A stretch of 64,000 nt of DNA from Macquaria australasica (Eukaryota > Chordata > Actinopteri > Centrarchiformes > Percichthyidae), in assembly GCA_005408345.1 (NCBI GenBank), contig SEMN01000203.1, positions 186,001 to 250,000 of the forward strand. The letters are read 5' to 3'. Below are positions 1 to 12,900 of this stretch, piece after piece. The translations under genes were made by a program, and so were the position numbers. The number at the start of each line of letters is the position of its first letter. Position 1 is the first letter of the stretch. Under the pieces are notes generated by a model that made no database searches, had not been told where the DNA came from, and was given only the letters and a program-made list of their open reading frames with translations.

Positions 1-419
1 TTTTCATAACTTAAGAAATCAGCATTTCCATTCCCAGTCAGTGTTGTATTTTCATGGCATTTCCTCTGAGTGGCAGTGTAGTACTATAAAACAAATATTT
101 TCTCAGAAGAAACATCATTCTCTCCTCTGTGATTTACTTATAATATTTAAAGAGCATGGCACCCTCAGGGTTTATGCAATGCATTCAAGACTCACTCTTT
201 GCTATTACAACTGAAGTTTGTGATTTTCTGCTGGTAGAAGCATGTAGTAGAAAATAAAACATAATTTAAAATAAAATCACTGTCTGGTAAAATCACTTTA
301 CCACTCTCAGAGACATAACATTACAAAGTTTGACAACTTTCTATATAATATGTAGGCTAATAGCCAATATGTATTTTTACTGGACTATGCTGTAATGTAA
401 TGTAATGTAAAGTAATCTA
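1..419. other. AT-rich DNA downstream of copine, no gene seen
   Basis: No coding signal on either strand. A short TGTAA run (about 390-413) is the only local structure. Confidence 0.5.
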
Positions 420-1067
420 AGGGACTGTACAAACATTTTTGGAGTGGGGAGGGGGTTTGAATCTTATATTTCACTTTTTCTTTTTTAAAGCCAGACCCTC
501 CCCATAGTTGTTAGAATTTTCCTTGGACCCTCCCCTTGACTTAGAAAAACAAAACTACAACCATGTCCCCTCGATATCTCAAAGAGTATCAAGCTGGTGT
601 AATCATATATAAATGGAATAATAATTCCACAATAACAATAGCTATATCAATTCGTACATTAGAAGTGGAATTTGCAATTTCCTATTTTACCACAAACTCA
701 ACAAATTGATGAATATTCCAGCCACTCTCTATTTTTGAATAAAGAGATATTTAACAAAAGGCTGAACATTAATTATAATATCGGTCAACTTTATATGACA
801 CGTAACTTTTTTTAATGAAGAAAAATAAAACCCTGGAACACAGGATTGTTTTCCTCTGCATATGGCAAAGAGTACCTTGCACACACTAAAGCTGTCATTT
901 GCAATTGTTTGTTTGATTGAATTGTTTTTTTCCCATTAATCCTGCAAGGGAAGGCTAAAATGTAAATCTGAGGTGACTAAAAAATTAAAAGGCCCTTCTA
1001 AGACTGCCCTCCCTTCGAAAGAAAAAATACATTACGCTCCATCCCTAATAAGTTTTGTACAGTCCCT
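420..1067. mobile_element. Small non-coding element with terminal inverted repeats
   Basis: The left end reads AGGGACTGTACAAA and the right end (TTTTGTACAGTCCCT) is its inverse. The 648-base interior has no open frame but carries C-rich runs inside both ends. This fits a MITE-type DNA transposon; I cannot name the family and saw no clear target duplication. Confidence 0.6.
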
Positions 1068-3183
1068 AACAAAACCCAATATTTACTGTCAAAATAGTAA
1101 CAGACTACACTGCTAGGCACAGACTAGAGATGAGCCTTAAATAATATCTTTATTTGGTTTCTAAGCAAAAGCTAGAAAACATTGACAAACCTATAACTAA
1201 ATTCTGACCAACACAAATGGAGACAAAGATAATAGAGACGCATTTAGAGTATCAGAGAAGAACAAAATGAAAGGAAGGAAGACTGTTCACAAAATATTCT
1301 GTACATCATTTTAGATGTATTTACATTTGACCTACATGTAGGCTGTACGGAGCACACTAGACTGGAGAGAAGCAGTGAGCAGTATATTGTTTGTCAGTGT
1401 AATTAACTAATACTGTACACACTGTATAGAAAGCTCAACATGCTTCATATAAAAATATCCAATACGTTATGTGACTTTGAATTGGTGTACTTGTTGATCA
1501 TAACACACATGCATGCATGTTTTAAACATGGTGTGATACAAATCTATCCTACTATTCATGTATCTCCTATATGTTTTGGATTATTACATTGGCAGTTCCT
1601 TCAAGTATACCGTACACAAAAACAGTAGAAATAGAAAGACACAGTACACAAATCAACACATGTAGGAATGTTGTCTGAATTCATTTTCAGATATGAATAA
1701 AGATACAGATTTTCTGAACAAGTACAATCATTGGCAGCATATCAGCCAAATAAGCATGCAAAATAACGTGGATTTCCTGTTTTGTCATATAAAAATAGAG
1801 TCCTGCCTCACACATACTTGTAGGATTATGACAGAAATAAGGCCACATATCCATTTCCTTTCTGATACAATATGACACATGCTTAATAATCAGATGAATC
1901 CCGATGACTCCATTCATTATTATTATTATTAACTTAGCAGACTTCCCCACTTTCTATATTTGTGTTGCTATCAGGTTGAACCATTGGTCTTTAGTTGTTC
2001 GCTAAGCCTACAACAAGTGTCAAAGGTCAGAGACAAAAGGTTTTGACTGAACTGCACAGTATCTGTTTTTAGGAATGTACGTGAGGAAAAGAGCACAACC
2101 TGCTATAGTACAACGAAACTTGGGTTTCTACTCAAGCACTTACTCACTTTTGCTTGAATCATTCATGCACATAACAAAGGCATAACAAATGAAACCATAA
2201 AAAAAGTCTGAAAGAAAGTCAACATTCATTGCAAATCAGCCTGTTTCTCCAGTAGCTGATGAGCCCTGACTGACAGCCACAGGAAATATGATGAGTGAAA
2301 ACTGTGCATACATTTCCAAAAGTAGTCAGCACATTCCTGAAAACAGTCTGAGTGACTTTGACGCAGTACTACATACCAAACCTCACTCTCCTTTTCACTC
2401 TTTTTCTTGGTGTCTTCCTTCCACTAAAAAATGAAGAAAAGTAAAGGTGACCATGACACTTTCACACATTCTCTGCTACATAAGAAGTATTCCAGCCTGT
2501 GAAATGCACACTGACCAGCTCTATTAATTTTAAACAGATACCTGCTCCAGACAGCTTGAGAACCAGAGGCACCCACCTTATGAATGATTCATCCCAAATG
2601 ACAGCCCCAGCTGAGTTAGTTACAATTTAGAGGAAGAGGGGGGACAGCAGAGCACACAGACATGGTTATGTTCAGCTTTGCAACAGGGGCTGAAATAATC
2701 CATACCTCCTGATATTGTTAAATTGTCCGATGGCTGGAGGAAGTGGAGGCACTGGAGTGGAGGATATTTCGGTGTGTTCTCCATGCCGAGCCAATTTCAA
2801 TGCCTTATATATTTCCTGATTTCAGGAGGTGCTTGGAAGTGCCTCCCTTCGTGTCCATATTGGGATTAGTTTAGACTTGCCGACGCTTCGTCTCTGAATG
2901 GTGACCTTGAAATGTAGGGCATTCACCACTCCTTCACATAAACACATACAGCATACAGTAATATACAGCATACATTTTCATGAAGCAATAAAAAGAACTG
3001 GTGTCCATTGGCTCTCAGATTTCACAACCAGGACAGGATTTAATTTCTGCTTCTCTATTTTCAGATCCCCTGTGTTACTGTCAAGCCTTTAAAATGCCCT
3101 GAGAATAAAGAAACAAGGAAAGGACATCCGCCTCAATGCTGTCTTTCTTCACAGATAGAATCAATTATCTGGCTACTTCAGGA
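1068..3183. other. Intergenic or 3' UTR sequence, nothing recognised
   Basis: Only short frames without codon bias. It could contain the distal 3' UTR of the copine gene if the candidate poly(A) signal is not used. Confidence 0.4.
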
Positions 3184-3189
3184 TTTATT
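3184..3189 (-). terminator. Candidate copine poly(A) signal
   Basis: TTTATT on the + strand reads AATAAA on the sense strand. It is the first such hexamer after the stop codon, about 570 bases downstream. Only position supports it; a longer 3' UTR is possible. Confidence 0.3.
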
Positions 3190-3761
3190 ACTCTATTACA
3201 GCAGACACTCTTGTCACTGTGAGCAGGAACAGTGTTCCAGAAACTGAAGTGGGGTGGATGGAGCTGTAGACTCATCTTCTGCAGGAGAAGTTGTGCTGGC
3301 AAAAACGTATGTGGTGGTTTTTGTCACTCACTTGAAAAGTTAGAATTGACGACTAAGGAAAAAGTGCTAAACCTAAACCTATATTTGAAGCCTTTGATTT
3401 AAATGCAGTTTGTGGGTAACTGCAGAGTTGTGTGTTGCACCTACCGAGGGTGTATCGTGATGGGTTCTGACAAAAATCAGAACCAGAAATGTTAAAAGGA
3501 TCAAAGGTGTATTTACTACACTTCCACTCCAGATCCTGTTGGAGGACTGCTCCCCAACAACACCTTTAAAGGAATGTATTCTCTTCTAGTAAGTGTCCCT
3601 TTCAATTTACTGTGGAAACAATGTTCAAAGTCCTGACTCGGTTACCATCAACCAACCCTGAAACCATGCAACACACATACATACACACACAGAGACACAA
3701 ACACACATCTCCCTTTGCTCAAATTTCTGATTACCGTACTGCTCAGCTCACTGCCCTCATT

Positions 3762-3974
3762 TCAGGCATGCATGTTGTGTTCCTTGGGGACGGGAGTGGT
3801 GGACATTGAGGGAGAGTCGGAGGTGGCGGGCAGAGGGGGCCGGGGTTCAATCCCCCGGCTCTTCATGAAGGACAGCAGCTGGTCAGGGATCTCTGCCAGG
3901 ACGTCCTTAGCCAGTCGGGCCATGCTCAGGACCTGGTTCCCTGACCGGTCGATGTAGTCCCGGAAAGGAACAAA
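3762..3974 (-). CDS. cpne9: cpne9-like terminal exon with stop codon
   Basis: Codes for FVPFRDYIDRSGNQVLSMAR and LAKDVLAEIPDQLLSFMKSR, then GIEPRPPLPA and a Ser/Thr/Pro-rich tail ending EHNMHA; TGA at 3762-3764. The first 45 residues are strongly conserved in copines and the tail is the usual paralogue-specific part. Acceptor TCATTCAG. In copines this C-terminal tail is variable and is where partner binding differs between family members. Confidence 0.96.
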   Translation of the reverse strand, partial: FVPFRDYIDRSGNQVLSMARLAKDVLAEIPDQLLSFMKSRGIEPRPPLPATSDSPSMSTTPVPKEHNMHA

Positions 3975-6900
3975 CTGAATGAGAACAGGAAGAAATGGAT
4001 GATGATGACAACAATGAAACTGGTCTAAATTTGGTACTTGGTGAAATTGTTTTACCTAGTGCTTGTTGGTATACAGTTAGTAATGGCTGTTGAAAATAAG
4101 TTTGGTATTGCAACTGAATTCATTTAATTAAATTCAGTTCTGCTTTTATATTCCTGGAAGGAAAGTTTAGATATTCTATGCTAGCGTCTACATCTCTGGT
4201 CACTCATGCATCAATCTCAGAACTCAATGGCCAATTGGCAATGGCCAATGTTTCAGGGCTTCCGGTGTAGCCAGCAGATACCTGGATAACTGATAATGGA
4301 TACCAAGACTTCCTCTTGTTTACAGTCCGATTAGCAATCTTGGAACCCATTGGCTATCGTCATGAATAAAAAAGCTAATCTCTAGGGTTCCGAGATTGAT
4401 AAAAAGCTAAATCGTCATGAGACGATAGCTGATGGGTTCCGAGATTGCAGTTCGGCCAATGCGTTCCGCCTCTTTTGTTCTCCATAGAGACTGTTTACCT
4501 GCATGCAATCAAAGCCCACTCAAACGTGATTGGTCAATGCTACTCGGACTACAAACACACTACAAACGGAAACCAGAACACTACCTATACCAAATTCTTG
4601 TCCCTTGCCAACAGATTCTGCCTTCATACGCAGATATCTGATTATAGAGATTACTCTTGCATCAACACATTTCTAGTGTTCACAGTATGGCAAGCTAGAA
4701 CAAGTGCTCAAAAGTATGCCATACCAAAGATTGTAGTAATTCAGAGAAATGGTGTAAAAATGGTATAGGAATGCAGTGTTTTGGTTATCTGCTAATAAAA
4801 GCATGTCCTACTGAGTAAAGACAAGAGTAAAGCAGCTAACATTCAATTTGTGCGTGACAAGATAGAGGACCTTTTGATCAGAAATATCAGATCAGAAAAT
4901 ACCCCATAATTTATCATGACTGTTGATGACAGCCAAATCTGCTGAAAATAAATAGTTTAAACAAAATTTGGCTATTTTGACTTACTCCAATAATATGCCA
5001 AGAATAGGATCAGAACAGAATTCATGAAAGCTTCCCTAGCTCTATGTAGTTTTGGTTTCTAGTTAAAAACTCTTAAGACACTGGTTTAGCCATACTGCCA
5101 TGCTGTGGGATCCAATTTTGACTGACATGTCTATGTCTGTGGTTGAAATTGAACTGGTCACACTGATAAACATAAACTGATAAACTGAGGGTTAAAGGGC
5201 AGGGTGTATGTAGAAAATACTTTACCTGGACAATGTCTCTCTCAGCAAATCGTCCCCTGGAGGACACTCTGACCTCATCCCCATCCAGCTCCTCCATAGC
5301 TGCAGACAACAAACATTACATTTACCTTAGGTATAGGCATAACATATTGTACATCCCACGTGTACTTTGCTGAACAAATTAGACATGCTGCTATTTATAG
5401 GGCAGTTATAGGGGGAAGTCCTTAGCTTCCAAAGTGACACAAATACAAAATAAAAATATATTTAAAAAGCATTTAGTCAGTCTGATTGCTCAGCCTATTA
5501 TTGAAATATTTATATTGTATGATGAAAGTTAAATAATATTTTATTGTATTCTGTTTATTTTATCCTGGGATGTAAACTGTGTTGTAAGTCATTTTCTTGT
5601 GTTTATGTGTACAGCTCAGGAGAAGCACTGAGCTGCATTCCCTTGTGCGAACCAAACAGCAAAAACAGGTGGCCAAGCGGTTGTGGAATGATTTCTTTTG
5701 TGTGTATGGCGTCCCAGAGAGAATCCATTCAGACTGTGGCTCCAACTTTGAGTCTCAGCTCATCTGTGACCTCCTTGACATAGCCCACATTCAGAAATCC
5801 CACACCACAGCCTACCATCCCGCTGGAAATGGAAGCGTGGAGCGCTTCAACCGCACCCTTGGCAGTATGCTTCGAGCTTTGCCCTCTCGTGAGAAGAACA
5901 AGTGGCCTCAGATGATCAACAACCTGACATTCTCATACAATTGTACCAGCCATGAGACAACAGGTTATGCCCCTTTCTATCTCATGTTCGGAAGGATTCC
6001 CCGTTTGCCAGTGGATGTCATGTTTGAGTCTGCTCTGAGAGATGAGACAGTGGTCAACTATGATGCCTATGTCACTAAGCTGAAACATGACCTGATGGAG
6101 TCAATGGAACTTGCCCAACAACATGCATTCAGACAGCAATCACGTCAAAAACAGCAGTTTGACAAAAAGGTCAAAGGTTCGCCTGTGTCTGTTGGCGACC
6201 GCATACTCCTGGCAAATAAGGCAGAATGAGGGAAAAAGAAACTGGCTGACTGATGAGAATCTGACCCCAAGCTCCCTGTGTACCGCATAAAGAAGGTCGA
6301 AGAAAATGGTTCACCAAAACCTCATCATGCCTGCCAACTTCCTGCCTCTGGATGTGGAACAAGAGGATGTGGAGGATGTTGTGTCCTCTGGTGGATCATC
6401 TGATGACCAAACACCTCCAAGCAATATTCTGCAACCAGGAGATGTGGAATCTCGTACAAGGGAATAGATAATGCAAAATAGTGACATGGCATCTACGGAT
6501 ACACCAGAAGCAGTTCCAAACAAAGATGGAGGAGTTGAAGTGGAGGAGGAGGGTGAAAATATTCAGAGGGAGGAGAGAGATAGCGGAGACCCACAGAACT
6601 CAAACTCTTATGAGCCCGGCCAAGCCGATAGGGAAATCCATTCTCCTACTCTTAGAGCCAGAGCACCAGAACCTGTTGACTCTCAAACATGCCCAAACCC
6701 TGTAGGTTCTGAGGCCCAAGTTGAACCAAGTGGTTTCCGCACCAGAGCTGGCCACATGGTAAAGGCAGTTGATAGATTTATGTGTGGTCATTGAGTCCTT
6801 CTTTCCATACATATATGAACCCCAGGTCAAAGTAGTTTATTTCTAAATGTGTAACCCCCCCCTTCCAAAAAAATAAAAATAAAAACCCTTAAGTTTTAAC

Positions 6901-9900
6901 AAGGTTTTGGGTTAGCCTATCACTATGTGTGTTTGAATATTATCAAAGGTGCATTTGAGGATGTAAAAATGTGTATATGGGCACACTGTATGAATGCTGA
7001 GTAGAGTTACCTGGCCAGTTTCTCCTACTCCTCGATTTGTTTAGGAAGTATCTTGACAAGTAATACATTTGTATGAGTTAGTTACTCACACCTTTTCACT
7101 AATTCTGAGTCTCCTTGAGGTTTCATGTACAAAGCAAACTCAGTTTTATGCATTTGTTTATTATTTTCATGTGATGCTTGAATTTAGTGGGGGTGAGATG
7201 TAACATATGCTTCTTGCATGTTACATTAAATACATAATTTGAGGTTTAAATTGTTACTTTGTCTAATAGCAAAATCTTGTAATATAGAATTTAATTTAGT
7301 CAGTAATGTTACCTTTATTTGATAGTTGTAAGTTGTACATATTTGTGTTATTTTCGTATTTTTATGATAATTATTTTATATTCCATATGTATTACTAAGC
7401 TACACAGTATCCATGGTAACAATGCAGTTATAAAGTCCATCACCGGGGGAACAAGTCAGACCGGGCTTGTATCCCCCAGGTGAGTGGTTGACTGTTAAAT
7501 GAAAACCTGTAAATATTATGTATGTATGTATAGCTTATCAGAGAGAGAGACGGTAATTAAATTGACATCCAGAGTAATTATCTATGTCTACTAATTTATC
7601 TGTATCCGTAGTGTCTTTGTGTAATGTGTAATTTTTAAGAAGTCTTGGACTGTTGGCTCTATAATTTGTCAGTTAATGTTTATTTAGATTGGCTACAGAA
7701 ATCAATCATTAGTATTGTAAGTTTCCTTTGTTTATGATTTTCTTTTATACTGAATAGTTTTATTGAGACCGGGCTTGTATCCCCCAGATCCCGAAGTGCT
7801 TGTAAGCAATAAATCATCTGTGAATTGACATTGGAGCTGTTTGTGTCTCAGCGTTGGAGTTAACTACTGTAGCTGTCAGCCGTTAGTCCATCAACATCAC
7901 AAAACACAACGCAGAGACTATTGGCTGTTATCACTATCAGCGATATAAGAAATGTATTTGCTGTTTTATAAACTGTAATCAAGAGTAGATAGACCCTGGT
8001 TACATCTAGGATGTCCCTGTCATCTGTCCAGTGCTCATATAGTACCTTCCCCTACTGTATGTATCAGTCCACAGCTAGTCTGGTTCATTATTCTAACCCT
8101 TTTTTTTAACTGTTGCAAACTAAATCTCAGTTTTTCACAGTCATTAGTAAAATTTATTATCAGCACAACAACTTTAGCTGTCTGGCTTACTTGATTCACT
8201 TCCAGTGTAAACAAAGTTAATTATGTCTCACAGGAAAAACATCAGCCACTAAAAGTACATTAATAATTGTTGAATTTGTTTCTCTTTTACCAGTCCTCTA
8301 TTTCTCAAACAATAACTGAAATAACCCTCCACACTTGTAGACAATACAAGTTCTTTGTCTACCTTTACGCAGTGTTGTGGAGGCTACTTTGAAAGCATAG
8401 CTTTGCAAGCTACCAATTACTTCACACTGGAAGAAACTGAACTACAGCAAAGCCACCCTAGGGAGAAATCTAGTTTGGTTAATTAAAGCTACTTAAAAAA
8501 AAGTAGTTCAAAACTGCTTTGTAAAAAATGTTTTTGTGTTTGACGTCTTTGCAGCAGAGAGTGTATTTATTTTGGGCTTGCATAGCTCACAAGTGAAAAC
8601 GTAGGTTTTGTCAGTGGAGCTAGTCAGTGTCTGCTTAAGTGTGGCCATGGTGATTCTTCCTCAGGCTGAGATTCGGGAGATCCATGATGATGCTGTCGCT
8701 GTGTGAGCACTGAGCAATGCCCGCCCTTTTGCACATGCACTACAACAATGCTTTTATAATAATACTGATGACAAACATCACTATATAATAATGTGTTAGC
8801 ATGCACAGAACTAAAGAAGGTGACCAAAGCAGCAAACTTCTTACAAATTCATGCATCCTATTAATGAAGAATAGAGGATTGAAATGGTGGTCAGCATTAT
8901 AAGCATTCTCCTTCATAGTTGAGCCTCAACACAGTGTCCATGATGTTGCAAACTACGACCAGAGTGAACACACGTGCAGACCCAGCTGCTGACAAGCCAT
9001 GCAACAGTCCTCAGGGACTAACAAAGAGTTCATCTCAAAGACAGGTTGGTGGTCCTTCTGTACCGCACCTGTTCCCTGCTGCTCTCTAAGCGGAGGAAGA
9101 AACAATAACTTATTCTGTAAACCAACCTCATTAGTGCTTATATAGGCCACAGGAAAGAAGAGAAGGTAAACTGACTGGAAAAACATCAGTCTATTTATAG
9201 TTTCTTATCAACAAAACAAATCAGACGAGCAACAACAATCTGTGGCATTCCCAAGAGGGATCCTTTTCATATTTGAATTGAAAGGGAAATGGAAAGGAAA
9301 AGATGCTGATGGGAGACTGCTGAGGCTCCACATGGCACACAGAGATAGCAGATGGTGGTTGGGAGCAGCAGGAGGAAAGAGGAGAAGAAGGAATAATTTG
9401 ACATGCCTGTATAAGAGAGGAAATTGTGAAACAGCTGACAGAGACAGAGCGGGACAGGATGGACAGAGGCAAGAGAGGAGAGAAGAGATAGAAGAGAAAT
9501 AAATTCAAGCAGAAGGTGAGAAAAAAGTGGTAGTGAAGGAGGGTTCAGGTGTGTTGGGTAAATGCTGGCATGTGTGGGGGGAGGGAGGGGGGTCCATGGA
9601 GACACTGAGCCTGATAGAAAACCTCCTGCTGCCCTGAATATCACATGGCAAGTGTGTGTCTGCATACAGACTCTCTACTGTACCTTCACTCTCTTGCCCT
9701 CTTTCCACCAAATTAGCTCTGGTTCTTGAACCGGTTCTGTTAAGGATTCTTGGATCCTTGGTGCTGTCTAGCAAACCAGCCCACGTTTCCACCAGTTTTG
9801 AGCGGAACCATTGTAATCAAGGATGCGTCATCAACGGAGGGTGTTGCACAATGCACAATGGAAGTAAACAGCAGGAGCAAGATTTCGGATTGCATTGATT

Positions 9901-12900
9901 ACCTGCGAGCTTTTGTTCTGTTATTACAGATATTTGTTTTTATCCAAAAAACAAGTATGGACCAACTATTAATTATAAAAAGACGCAGAAGACTATTACC
10001 ATAGTAGACTATTGACCAGTGTTGCCTTCTCCATCCTCTCTTTCCAACCTGAAGAATATGACACGCCCACTGATGTTGGGTTCCAAATCAATTTATTTTT
10101 GGTTGAAATGTTCCGAACGGTTCAAAATTAGGTGCGTGAACCAGAACAGAACCCGTTCCATGTTGGTGGAAAAGTGGTATCAGAGCCATTTGGATGTATG
10201 AAAATAACACTAAATGCTCCTGCTTCCAGCTCTGACACACATTTCCACACACACACAATCACACTAAAAGCGACATGTGTTCAGTACATGATTTGTAGAG
10301 GTGTGACATGGAGACTGTTAATGATGAAGAGAGTGGAGAAAAGATGGTATGAAAGATAAACCAATTGTTACGTGATCATTTCTAAACATCAGCCTGTAAT
10401 TGTAAGATTAATAGTGATAGTTTGGTGTCATCAGCACCCATTATCTAATACACTAAAATGTCAAAAATGTCTCTTTTATTAAAACCACGTTTCCTATAAA
10501 CCCTGTTGTTTTCCTTCTCATGTCTGAAGAGGTTACAAATGTTGAAGGTTGGCTCTTTAACAATCTTTAAATTGTTCATTAAGCCCCACCATCCATTTAT
10601 GAGACTGGTTTGCCAATAACTGTTTCCAAGATCAAGGATGAATTTTCACATTAAAGTCACTTCTCAACAAAAAACTACTGAAAAATAAACAACAACAAAA
10701 CTATAGAGAGAGACTAGGACATTAATTTTACATTTTGAAGATGGGTTACCATCATAAATAAATCTAAAACAAGCTGGTACATTGTTTACCATGTTCACCA
10801 ACTTTGTTTAGCCTGTTAGCATGCTAACATCGGCTAATATGCACTAAAACACAAAGTGCAACTGAAGGTTATGCAAATGATATTAGTTTTGCAGGTATTT
10901 AGTCAAAAACCAAAGTATTGGACAAAATAAAAATTTGACCCAACGATGGCGCTAGATGAAAAGTCAGAGGATCACCAAAGTTACTACAATTTATACTGAG
11001 GGGAACATGACAGTCTGTACAAAATTTCCATCAAACAGATATTTCACTTAAAACCACAAATATCAACCTCACAGTGGCATTAGAGGAAAATGAAGGGGAT
11101 CACCAAAGTCATTACTATATATCGTCTGGAAGCCATTAATGTCTGTACAGAATTTAATGGTAATCCACCCAATAGTTGTTGAGATATTTTAGTCTGGACC
11201 AAAGAGACCGGCCGACATTACCATCCATAGAAACTCTAAATATTGTGTTTTTATTTATACTGACTGTTATCTACCTCACAACCTTCAATAACACATTGTG
11301 GAAAGGAATTGTGACATTGATCTTGCACGTTGTGTTAACTCACACTACACGTTTTAATCGGCCTTTTTGCACTGCCAGTGCCTTTGACTTTTATGCTCAC
11401 ACTGTACGGATCAATTGAACGGCCACGACGTGCAGCTCATGCTGAACATGAGCCCCCAGTTGATTATGTCCAGTGACAACTCCAATAAAGTTTATTCCAG
11501 CAGACAGTAACTAGAGTTACTTTGTGCAACTCTACTATCAGCGGAAACTAAGAAGAAAAAAGAATAATCTGGAGCTGCAGATGTCTGGAAGATGCAGACA
11601 ATACGTCTGTTCTGCAGTGATGTTCAGTTTTATATCACAGCAGTCTCAAGAATACAGTTTTGCCTCAACATGTAAAATACTACGTCAATAATATTACAAC
11701 AAGCTCACTACAGTTTGTAACGGATCTTTTGACAGCAGCTATGAGAGAAATCGAACCGTGGAACTGCTCAAACTGCAGACAGCAGACCAAAACTTTGGAT
11801 TTACCAGATATCCACCCAGCTGTCTTAAAGCCAGATTACTGACCATTCAAGTGATTAATCAGGCACCATGGGCCGAATCAGTACAGTGTCTGCCTGGCTC
11901 AAGACGGCAGCAGAGATTCCTCTGATGGGAAGTGCTGATGGGGAGTCAGCAAGGGCTTACTGCTGGAATTCAACATATCTGTATCAGAATTCTAGGTGAC
12001 CTCCAGTGGGAGACTCTTAGTAGGAGTGGATAGGCAGTGAAAAGGTGGACGATTACACAAAGTAAATGTAAATGCATTTCACTTATATAGCTCCTTTCAA
12101 CCTTAACTGTTCCCAAAGCGCAGATTGGTCACCCATTCACACACACATTCACACACTGATGGCAACACAGCTGCCATGCAAGGTGCTGGCCTTTGTTCCT
12201 ATGGAATACACAAATCTGTAAAAATGGGTCACAAATATGTAGTTTCATTTTTTAAATAGGCTCAGCAATTTTCTAAAACACCTGGGCACTGCAGTTTTTA
12301 ACAAACATTACTCAAACAGAAAGAAATGTGTTGCATTTCTTGGGGACTATTTTCATCAGCGGATCGATACACATTTGGTGCTCTAGTCAGTATTTGGGGC
12401 AGCAGGATGGTGTATGTGAGTCAAAATAAACTACAGTGTGTGTGTTTGTGGTAATGAAGATGATGTGAACATGTCACCCAGCAGTGGGGCTCATTGATGA
12501 GTTTTGGACAACAATGGAGCTCTATGTCACTTTGGTCTTTTAATGGGATGATCTTAATGAGCTTTGATGTAATGTATTTAAATTACAGGGAGTTTCAATG
12601 CAGCATACAGAACATGGTTTATCCTATACTTCCTGGTTCCTGGTTAAATGCATATTACCTGATGAAGATAAAAAATCCTCAAAGTTAAATGCTAAATCCT
12701 ACAGACAAAAGATGTTGTATACTGTAAATGTCAGAATATGTTTAGTGCTGCCAAATATGCAGAAAGTACAATGCAATGAATTTATAAGTGGTATTCATTC
12801 AAAATATATCTGTGTCTGCAGATGCATGCTGTGAAAAGTTATGTGTCTTGCTCTAGCTTGTTGCTTTATTAATTGTTATTCACATATTTCATACTTTTCA

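Noticed and set aside
3715..3957. Plus-strand 80-codon frame
   Set aside because: Antisense shadow of the last copine exon.
9242..9792. Several overlapping 80-130 codon frames on both strands
   Set aside because: Purine- or pyrimidine-biased low-complexity DNA; no domain, no splice-consistent structure.
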